Assembly: GCF_023184515.1 (NCBI RefSeq)
Contig: NZ_JAAHBP010000007.1
Span: 124,001-188,000 of the forward strand
Direction of reading: 5' to 3'
Origin: Streptomyces sp. D2-8
Lineage (GTDB): Bacteria > Actinomycetota > Actinomycetes > Streptomycetales > Streptomycetaceae
DNA: 64,000 bases
Under the pieces are notes generated by a model, which saw only the letters and a program-made list of their open reading frames with translations, searched no databases and was not told where the DNA came from. Positions 57,570-64,000 of this stretch are shown here, piece after piece (within the stretch, counting starts at the first letter, position 1; every line of letters starts with the position of its first letter). A program made the translations under genes and the position numbers.

Positions 57570-59444
57570 TCAGCCCGTACCGAAGCCGACCGCCAGGTAC
57601 TCCTTCTCCCTCACCGTCGACCGCTTGCTCGCGTACACCTTGGACATGTAGAGGTGCCCCTCGGCGTAGAGGAACTCGGAGTACTCCGGCGACATGCTGG
57701 TCTCCACGTCGCGGACCGAGTCCGTCGCGGGGTTCTGCAGCAGCGTCGTCTCCTTGAAGCTGCCTCCGGCGATGCTCACGACCTGTCCGCCCTTGTCGTA
57801 CGGGGGACGCTTGTACGCGATCAGGTTGCCGCCGTCCATGCGCAGCGGCGAGATCGTGTAGCCGTCGCCCGCGTCGGCCCGCTGCCCGGTCTGCTTGCCG
57901 GTGGCGAGGTCGAAGGCGACGATCTCGTTGGTCTCGCTGTACTTGCCGGTGCCGTCGTGCTCCTCGGTCGGCAGGTACAGCCGGTCGTTGCCGACGGCCA
58001 GCAGGTTGCAGGCCTCGACGCGGGTGATGCCCTCGCAGCGGGCCGCGAACTGCTCGCCCGGCGCGGAGATGCGCGTGCGCAGCTTGCCGGTCTTGCCGTC
58101 GATGGAGAAGAAGTCGGAGATGCCGCTGCCGTCGCCCGCGGAGTCGCCGACGTCGGCGGCCACGACCAGCGGGTTGGTCGACACGATGCTCGCGTACTCG
58201 ATGCCCTCGGTCATCTTGTACTCCGAGATCACCTTCCCGGACTTCGGGTCGATGGTCTGGATGTGCAGCTGCCGCTGGTCGTACGAGCCGCACTTGCGCA
58301 CCGCGACCAGCTTCTCGCCGCCGCCGTACCCGGCGTCGTAGCAGGAGTCGGTCGGCTTCGGGCTCCACAGGAGCTTGCCGGAGACGTCGAACGCGGCGCC
58401 GCCGCTGGTGCTGCCGACGGCGATGGTCTTCCCGCTGACCGTGATGTTGTCGAAGGTGATCAGCTGGTCACCGGTCTTGACGGTCTTGGTCCACAGCCTC
58501 TTGCCGGCATCGAGGTCGATCAGCGCGATCTCGCTGCACCCGTGCGAGGGGTCGGCCTTGGTGGGCATCGCCGGCTGGTAGAGGATCGCCGTCAGGTTGT
58601 CGTCGGTGACGTGGCGGCTGGCCTGGCAGACCGGGCCGTCCAGCGGGATCTTCCACAGCTCGCCGCCCTTGTCGCGGTCGTAGCCGACGATCTGGGCGAT
58701 GCCGCTCTTGACGTACGCCTTGTCGGTGAGCCACGAGCCGGAGACGACGACCGTGCTGTCGTTCTTCACCTCGGGCGCCGGGACCTGGAAGAGGACCTTG
58801 GCGCTGGGGTCGGACGGTGCCTTCTCCTTGCCGGAGGTGGTGCCGCCGTTGTTGTCGTCCGTGCCGCCGGTGCCGCCGCTGGAGCCGGCGGTGTCGTTCT
58901 TCTTGCCCTCGTCCCCGCCGGACTTGGCGTACCAGACGCCGCCGCCGATGATCAGGGCGATCGCCACGACTGCGGCGATGATGATCGCCATCTGGGCGTT
59001 GAACTTCCCGCCGCCGCCCGGCTGTCCGGCCTGCGGCTGGTGCGGCATGGTCTGCTGCGGATAGCCGTAGCCGGGCTGCTGCCCGTATCCCGGCTGCCCG
59101 TACCCCGGCTGCCCGTAGGGCGCCTGCTGCGGCGGCCCGAACGGCCCCGGCTGCTGACCGGGGTAGCCGTAGCCGGGCGGGGCCTGCGGAGGCTGGGGCG
59201 CCGGAGCCCCCTGCGGATACCCGTAACCCTGCGGAGGCTGGGGCGGCGTCTGCGGGGCGGCCGGCGGAGGTGTCTGCGGCGCCTGCGGGTAGCCGTAGCC
59301 CGGCTCCGGGGTCTTGCCGAGGTCGGGCCCGGCCGCGGGCGGCGGGGTCTGCGGCGGCTGGTCCTGGGGCGGCTGGTCCTGGGGCGGCCCGAAGCCGCCC
59401 CCCTGCGGGGGCTGCTGGGGCGGCGGGGGCGGCGGCTGGGTCAT
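57570..59444 (-). CDS. Membrane-anchored PQQ-like beta-propeller protein (copy 2)
   Basis: Protein of 624 residues. Residues 1-150 are Pro/Gln/Gly/Tyr-rich low complexity (PQAPQ, GYGYPQ repeats), then one transmembrane helix (MAIIIAAVVAIALIIGGGVWYA), an acidic/Gly linker, and an extracytoplasmic beta-propeller of PQQ/quinoprotein type (GYDRDKGGELWKIPLDG, IDLDAGKRLWTKTV, FDLATGKQTGQRAD blades). ATG 59444 after GAGGTAGCC. No Trp-docking or PQQ-binding residues can be confirmed, so it may be a sensor or scaffold. Tandem paralogue of the next gene. Confidence 0.87.
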   Translation of the reverse strand: MTQPPPPPPQQPPQGGGFGPPQDQPPQDQPPQTPPPAAGPDLGKTPEPGYGYPQAPQTPPPAAPQTPPQPPQGYGYPQGAPAPQPPQAPPGYGYPGQQPGPFGPPQQAPYGQPGYGQPGYGQQPGYGYPQQTMPHQPQAGQPGGGGKFNAQMAIIIAAVVAIALIIGGGVWYAKSGGDEGKKNDTAGSSGGTGGTDDNNGGTTSGKEKAPSDPSAKVLFQVPAPEVKNDSTVVVSGSWLTDKAYVKSGIAQIVGYDRDKGGELWKIPLDGPVCQASRHVTDDNLTAILYQPAMPTKADPSHGCSEIALIDLDAGKRLWTKTVKTGDQLITFDNITVSGKTIAVGSTSGGAAFDVSGKLLWSPKPTDSCYDAGYGGGEKLVAVRKCGSYDQRQLHIQTIDPKSGKVISEYKMTEGIEYASIVSTNPLVVAADVGDSAGDGSGISDFFSIDGKTGKLRTRISAPGEQFAARCEGITRVEACNLLAVGNDRLYLPTEEHDGTGKYSETNEIVAFDLATGKQTGQRADAGDGYTISPLRMDGGNLIAYKRPPYDKGGQVVSIAGGSFKETTLLQNPATDSVRDVETSMSPEYSEFLYAEGHLYMSKVYASKRSTVREKEYLAVGFGTG

Positions 59445-59502
59445 GGCGTGGCTACCTCGGGGAAGGGGACGGACGACTGAGGGAGTTCGGAGGGAGGAGG
59501 AG

Positions 59503-61260
59503 TCACTTGCCGTAGGCGAGCATCAACTTCTCCTTCGTGTCGTCGTTCCCGCTCAGCCGGGTCGTCGAGATGTAGAAGCGCCCGTCGACCCAGTCGATCT
59601 CCTTCGAGAAGAAGCTGTCCTCGATGTCAGCGGCGTTCTGCGGGTTCTGCAGCAGCTTGGACGGCTTGTGGCTGCTGCCGCCGGTCGGGATGGACACGAT
59701 CTGCCCGCCCGCGTCGTACGACGGCTCCACATAGGCGATGAGCTTGCCGCCCTCGGTCTTCACCGGCAGCATCGACTCGTCGGAGGGGGACTTGACGCGC
59801 CACTTCTCCTTGCCGTTCGCGAGGTCGACCGCGACGATCTCGTTGGCGCCGGAGGTGGCCTCGGTCGGCAGGTACAGCGTGGTGTCGTCGACGGCGACGC
59901 CCTGACAGCCCGTGAGGTCGCGCTCGAGGATGGCCCAGCCGCACTCGGGGGCGAAGTCCTCGTCGAAGCCGACCTGCGAGCGGAACTTGCCGCCGGAGGT
60001 GAAGGTGGAGATGTTCCAGGCCTTCTTGTCCTTGTTGGTGCTGTAGACGACCAGCGGGCTGACCGAGTAGGTGCGCGCGACCCGCCAGCCCTTGTCGAAC
60101 GGCTGGGTCCACTTCACGTCGCCGGTCTTCGGGTCGAGCTCCTGGACCTCGTCGTGCTCCTTGTCGGTGCCGGCGCCGCAGGAGGAGACGGCGATCAGCT
60201 TCTCGCCGCCGGCGAACGCGGCGGGGAAGCAGGCGTTGCCGTAACGCTTCTTGTCGAAGAGCTTGTCGCCGTTGGTGACGTCGTAGGCGGTGCCGGACTG
60301 GGAGCGGCCCACCATCAGGGTCTTGCCGGTGATGGACAGTTCGACGGAGAGCGTGGAGTCGAACAGGGCGCCCTTGGCGACCTGTTCCTTCCAGCCCTTC
60401 TCGCCGGTGACGAGGTCGATCTCCTGCAGCTGGTTGCACTTGGCGCGGTCGCTGCTGCCGCTCATGTACGCGACGACGATCTTGTCGTCGGACGTCTTCT
60501 GCTCAGTGGTCGCGCAGATCTTCTGCGGGAAGGTGATCGGGTCCCAGGCCGGTTTGCCGTCAGCGACGTTGTACGCGGAGAGCTGCTTGTACGCCGCCTT
60601 CACCGCGGTCTTGCCCGTGATCCACATGCCATCGGCGTCGGCGCCGGAGCCGGGGGCGTCGGGCGCCTCCTTGTACCAGAGGACCTTGGCCTCGCCGGCC
60701 TGGCGGCCCTCGTTGAGGTCCTCCGGGTCCTCGCCGCCGTCGCCGCTGCCGTCACCGGGGTTGACCGGGGCGGAGGAGCCGGGCTTGGCGTCGTCGGTCT
60801 TCTGGGCGACCGGCTTCTTCTTGCCCTCGCCGTCGTCGCCGGTGACGGCCCACACGGTGCCGCCGACCACGAGCAGCGCTACGACAGCCGCGCCGATGAT
60901 GAGGGCCGGCTTGCTCTTGAAGGGATTGCGCGAGCCCCCGGGCGGAGTGCCGGGCGCGCCCGGGTACTGCGGCTGCCCCGGGTAGCCGTAACCGGGCTGG
61001 CCGTACGGCCCGGGCTGCTGCGGCTGGCCGTAGGGGCCGGAGTTGTACGGTCCCGGCTGCCCGTACGGACCGGGCTGCTGCGGAGGCTGCTGCGGGTAGC
61101 CGTACCCGGGCTGCGGCGGGCCCTGCGGGGGCGGCGGCGTCTGGGGCGGGCCCTGCGGGGGCGGCGGCGTCTGCGGTGCCCCGTAACCACCGCCCTGCGG
61201 CGGCTGGTTCTGCGGTGCTCCGAAGCCACCGTGCGGTGGCTGACTGGGCGGCTGAGTCAT
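59503..61260 (-). CDS. Membrane-anchored PQQ-like beta-propeller protein (copy 1)
   Basis: Protein of 585 residues with the same plan as its neighbour: Pro/Gln/Gly-rich N-terminus (MTQPPSQPPHGGFGAPQN), one helix (ALIIGAAVVALLVVGGTVWAV), linker, beta-propeller (YNVADGKPAWDPITFPQK, LVTGEKGWKEQV, VDLANGKEKWRVK). ATG 61260 follows GGGGGAG. The pair shares order and spacing (58 bp), so it arose by duplication. The AT-rich leader 61261-61451 has TTGTGT and TAAAAAT, a possible promoter. Function unknown. Confidence 0.87.
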   Translation of the reverse strand: MTQPPSQPPHGGFGAPQNQPPQGGGYGAPQTPPPPQGPPQTPPPPQGPPQPGYGYPQQPPQQPGPYGQPGPYNSGPYGQPQQPGPYGQPGYGYPGQPQYPGAPGTPPGGSRNPFKSKPALIIGAAVVALLVVGGTVWAVTGDDGEGKKKPVAQKTDDAKPGSSAPVNPGDGSGDGGEDPEDLNEGRQAGEAKVLWYKEAPDAPGSGADADGMWITGKTAVKAAYKQLSAYNVADGKPAWDPITFPQKICATTEQKTSDDKIVVAYMSGSSDRAKCNQLQEIDLVTGEKGWKEQVAKGALFDSTLSVELSITGKTLMVGRSQSGTAYDVTNGDKLFDKKRYGNACFPAAFAGGEKLIAVSSCGAGTDKEHDEVQELDPKTGDVKWTQPFDKGWRVARTYSVSPLVVYSTNKDKKAWNISTFTSGGKFRSQVGFDEDFAPECGWAILERDLTGCQGVAVDDTTLYLPTEATSGANEIVAVDLANGKEKWRVKSPSDESMLPVKTEGGKLIAYVEPSYDAGGQIVSIPTGGSSHKPSKLLQNPQNAADIEDSFFSKEIDWVDGRFYISTTRLSGNDDTKEKLMLAYGK

Positions 61261-61451
61261 CAGCGGCTCCCCCGTTCGATCACTGATTTTTAGCCACGCC
61301 CTGAGATACACAATGGGCTCAGAGTCGCTTCATAAAGTTCTAAGACGACTCTTTGTATCACCAGGTTCCGACAGCGGCCGGGCCGTCTCACCCCCTGTTC
61401 CCAAGGGCGGACCGGCCCGTGATGCCGTCGTTATGCGTCTTCACGCACCCT

Positions 61452-63260
61452 TCACGCGTCCTCGGCGAGTTCCAGCCAGCGCATCTCCAGCTCCTCGCGC
61501 TGACCGGCCAACTCCCGCAGCTCGGCGTCCAGTTCGGCCACCTTCGAGAAGTCCGTGGCGTTTTCGGCGATTTGGGCGTGGAGCTTGGTCTCCTTCTCGG
61601 AGACCTTGTCGAGCTGCCGCTCGATCTTCTGGAGCTCCTTCTTGGCGGCGCGCTGGTCGGCGGCGCTCACCGCCGGGGCGGCGGACTGCGAGACGGCGGC
61701 GGGGGCCGAGGCGGCAGCGGCCTCCTCCATGCGCCGGCGCCGCTCCAGGTACTCGTCGATGCCGCGCGGCAGCATCCGCAGGGCGCCGTCGCCGAGCAGG
61801 GCGAACACCCGGTCGGTGGTGCGCTCGATGAAGAACCGGTCGTGGGAGATGACGATCATCGAGCCGGGCCAGCCGTCGAGCACGTCCTCCAGCTGGTTCA
61901 GCGTCTCGATGTCGAGGTCGTTGGTGGGCTCGTCGAGGAAGAGGACGTTGGGCTCGTCCATGAGCAGGCGCAGCAGCTGGAGCCTGCGGCGCTCACCACC
62001 GGACAGGTCGCCGACGGGCGTCCACTGCTTCTCCTTGCCGAAGCCGAACGTCTCGCACAGCTGCCCGGCGGTCATCTCGCGTCCCTTGCCGAGGTCGACG
62101 CGCTCGCGCACCTGCTGCACGGCCTCCAGCACGCGCGTGGCGGGGTCGAGTTCGGCGACCTCCTGGGAGAGGTAGGCCAGCTTCACCGTCTTGCCGACGC
62201 GGACGCGCCCGCCGACGGGCTGGGTCTCTCCGTCCGACCTGGCGGCCTCGGCCATGGCCCGCAGCAGGGACGTCTTCCCGGCGCCGTTGACGCCGACGAG
62301 GCCGATCCGGTCGCCGGGCCCGAGCTGCCAGGTGACGTGCTTGAGGAGGACCTTGGGGCCCGCCTGGACGGTGATGTCCTCCAGGTCGAAGACGGTCTTG
62401 CCCAGCCGGGTGGAGGCGAACTTCATCAGCTCGCTGCTGTCCCGGGGCGGCGGTACGTCGGCGATGAGCTCGTTGGCGGCCTCGACGCGGAAGCGCGGCT
62501 TGGACGTACGGGCGGGCGCCCCGCGGCGCAGCCAGGCCAGCTCCTTGCGGACCAGGTTCTGCCGCTTGACCTCCTCGGTCGCGGCGATGCGCTCGCGCTC
62601 GGCCCGGGCGAAGACGTAGTCGGAGTAGCCGCCCTCGTACTCGAAGACCGATCCGCGCTGGACGTCCCACATGCGGGTGCACACCTGGTCCAGGAACCAC
62701 CGGTCGTGGGTGACGCACACCAGCGCCGACCTGCGGTTCTGCAGATGCTTGGCCAGCCAGGCGATGCCCTCGACGTCGAGGTGGTTGGTGGGCTCGTCCA
62801 GGACGAGCAGGTCCTGGTCCTCGATGAGCAGCTTGGCCAGCGCGATCCGGCGCCGCTCACCACCCGAGAGCGGGCCGATGACGGTGTCCAGCCCCTTGGG
62901 GAACCCCGGCAGGTCGAGCCCGCCGAACAGGCCGGTCAGCACGTCCCTGACCTTGGCGACGCCCGCCCACTCGTGGTCGGCCATGTCGCCGATGACCTCG
63001 TGGCGGACGGTGGCCTCGGGGTCGAGGGAGTCGTGCTGGGTGAGCACGCCGAGGCGGAGCCCGCCGGAGTGCGTGACCCGCCCGGTGTCGGCGCTCTCCT
63101 GCCTGGCGAGCATGCGGATGAGCGTGGTCTTGCCGTCGCCGTTGCGGCCGACGACGCCGATGCGGTCCCCCTCGGAGACGCCGAGGGAGACGCCGTCGAG
63201 CAGGGCGCGGGTGCCGTACACCTTGCTGACGTTCTCGACATTGACCAGGTTGACGGCCAT
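61452..63260 (-). CDS. ABC-F family ATPase (Uup-like)
   Basis: Soluble protein of 602 residues with two ABC domains and no membrane part. Walker A GRNGDGKTT (first, with Asp in place of the usual Ala) and GVNGAGKTS (second), signatures LSGGERRRIAL and LSGGERRRLQL, Walker B LLVLDEPTNHLD and VLFLDEPTNDLD, and a C-terminal coiled coil (KKELQKIERQLDKVSEKETKLHAQIAE) as in Uup. Probable role: acting on ribosomes or DNA. ATG 63260 after GGAGAG. Confidence 0.95.
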   Translation of the reverse strand: MAVNLVNVENVSKVYGTRALLDGVSLGVSEGDRIGVVGRNGDGKTTLIRMLARQESADTGRVTHSGGLRLGVLTQHDSLDPEATVRHEVIGDMADHEWAGVAKVRDVLTGLFGGLDLPGFPKGLDTVIGPLSGGERRRIALAKLLIEDQDLLVLDEPTNHLDVEGIAWLAKHLQNRRSALVCVTHDRWFLDQVCTRMWDVQRGSVFEYEGGYSDYVFARAERERIAATEEVKRQNLVRKELAWLRRGAPARTSKPRFRVEAANELIADVPPPRDSSELMKFASTRLGKTVFDLEDITVQAGPKVLLKHVTWQLGPGDRIGLVGVNGAGKTSLLRAMAEAARSDGETQPVGGRVRVGKTVKLAYLSQEVAELDPATRVLEAVQQVRERVDLGKGREMTAGQLCETFGFGKEKQWTPVGDLSGGERRRLQLLRLLMDEPNVLFLDEPTNDLDIETLNQLEDVLDGWPGSMIVISHDRFFIERTTDRVFALLGDGALRMLPRGIDEYLERRRRMEEAAAASAPAAVSQSAAPAVSAADQRAAKKELQKIERQLDKVSEKETKLHAQIAENATDFSKVAELDAELRELAGQREELEMRWLELAEDA

Positions 63261-63330
63261 TACTCTCCTGCCAGGGGGGATGGATCGACCCCCAGGGTAG
63301 TCGCGCGCAGGGGTGCTCCGGCCGGGGCGG

Positions 63331-64000
63331 TCAGCCGCCGTCCGCGGCCTCCCGGCGGCGCTGGTAGCGCCACACGTCCAGCAGTCGCTCGTCGAACGGC
63401 AGCTCCGGGTCGAGGGGGCCGATCCGGTGCTCGGCCTCCACGCAGCGGGGATCGTCGCGCACGGCCAGGCCGGACACGGCGCAGATGCGGGTCGGCTGCC
63501 GCTCGTCATGGGTGAGGGCGACCAGCGCGTCCCCCACCTCGGGTTCGCTCCCCCGGTGGTGGGCGAGCCAGTGGCACACCGCCCCGCGTACGCCGGGGTC
63601 CTCGTCATGGGCCAGGGTGAGCACGGTGGTGAGGCTCTCGGGGCGGTGCACGGTTTCCGGCACCAGGGCGCGCACCCTCGGGTCCGGGTGGGAGAGGTAC
63701 GACAGCCCGACGGCCTCGATCTCCGGGGCGCTGTCGTGGGTCATCGCGTGGAGCAGTACCGCCAGCACCTCCGGGTCCTGCTCCTGCTCGGCCCAGGGCA
63801 CGAGCTGCCGCCCCCGGTCCCAGAACGGGTCGTGGCCCGTGACGACGTCTCCGAGGATCAGGGACAGCAGGAGGTCGGCGGCGAGCAGGCGGTGGTGCCG
63901 GTCGGGGTGATTGAGCAGGTCCCGGCTCCACTGCCAGGTCTCCTCGTCGGTCCGCCGGCCGAGCGTGAACACGACGTCGCACCACACGACGTGGTCCCGG
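63331..64000 (-). CDS. HEAT-repeat protein (partial)
   Basis: Cut by the window edge; the frame is open to 64000 (RDHVVWCDVVFTLGRRTDEETW...), so the start lies beyond. The visible 223 residues are helical HEAT-like repeats (RRLLAADLLLSLILGD, PEVLAVLLHAMTHDSAPEIEAVGLSYLSHPDPRVRALVPE, LTLAHDEDPGVRGAVCHWLAHH). Such proteins are adaptors. Ends at 63331, 70 bp upstream of the ABC-F start. Confidence 0.8.
   Translation of the reverse strand, partial: RDHVVWCDVVFTLGRRTDEETWQWSRDLLNHPDRHHRLLAADLLLSLILGDVVTGHDPFWDRGRQLVPWAEQEQDPEVLAVLLHAMTHDSAPEIEAVGLSYLSHPDPRVRALVPETVHRPESLTTVLTLAHDEDPGVRGAVCHWLAHHRGSEPEVGDALVALTHDERQPTRICAVSGLAVRDDPRCVEAEHRIGPLDPELPFDERLLDVWRYQRRREAADGG

Overview
The window is high-GC actinobacterial DNA and reads as part of a Streptomyces chromosome. 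Evidence: third-position GC bias throughout, many GTG/TTG starts with GGAGG-type ribosome sites, 4-bp ATGA/GTGA gene overlaps, and a run of core genes (mfd, glmU-prs-rplY-pth, ppc, galT-galE-galK) in an order familiar from Streptomyces coelicolor relatives. No insertion sequence, phage or CRISPR array was seen.

Layout. 1-7 kb: SurA-like lipoprotein, Ser/Thr kinase with its membrane partner, GNAT enzyme, secreted HNH lipoprotein, small antitoxin-like protein, and a divergent SCO6745-like/TetR pair sharing two palindromes. 7-21 kb: transcription-repair factor mfd, FtsX-type ABC exporter, MFS exporter, DUF485/symporter pair, coiled-coil protein and AhpD-like protein. 21-27 kb: an island of deaminase, WHH-nuclease and immunity (SUKH, Imm35) domains, several fused in one chain. 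27-29 kb: orphan NarL-type histidine kinase, a frameshifted HTH/LAGLIDADG-like gene, and tRNA-Gln(UUG). 29-34 kb: glmU (cell-wall precursor), prs (PRPP), rplY and pth (translation). 34-43 kb: sortase-anchored surface protein, ppc, a desaturase with its TetR regulator, a Phd/RelE toxin-antitoxin pair, tam/marR divergent pair, a LuxR regulator and a GNAT. 43-50 kb: lipoprotein, a decayed exported-protein gene, and the galactose locus (galT-galE-galK divergent from a sodium symporter), which together import and convert galactose to UDP-glucose. 50-56 kb: a VOC protein and a large polymorphic toxin locus (membrane anchor, ricin-type lectin, about 500 residues of Ala-rich coiled coil, restriction-endonuclease-fold toxin tip) split into three reading frames, with a probable immunity gene. 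56-64 kb: an atypical LuxR regulator lacking its phosphoacceptor, two tandem membrane-anchored PQQ-type propellers, an ABC-F ATPase and a truncated HEAT protein.

The two most interesting places are (1) 52187-52224, where the frame break before the toxin tip coincides with an in-register C-TTA-AAC heptamer, an 8-nt spacer and an 8-bp hairpin, suggesting a programmed -1 frameshift at a bldA-type TTA codon rather than plain decay; and (2) 21312-26864, where nucleic-acid-modifying toxin domains are fused to, or paired with, their immunity domains and carry no export signal. Both are inferences from sequence alone.
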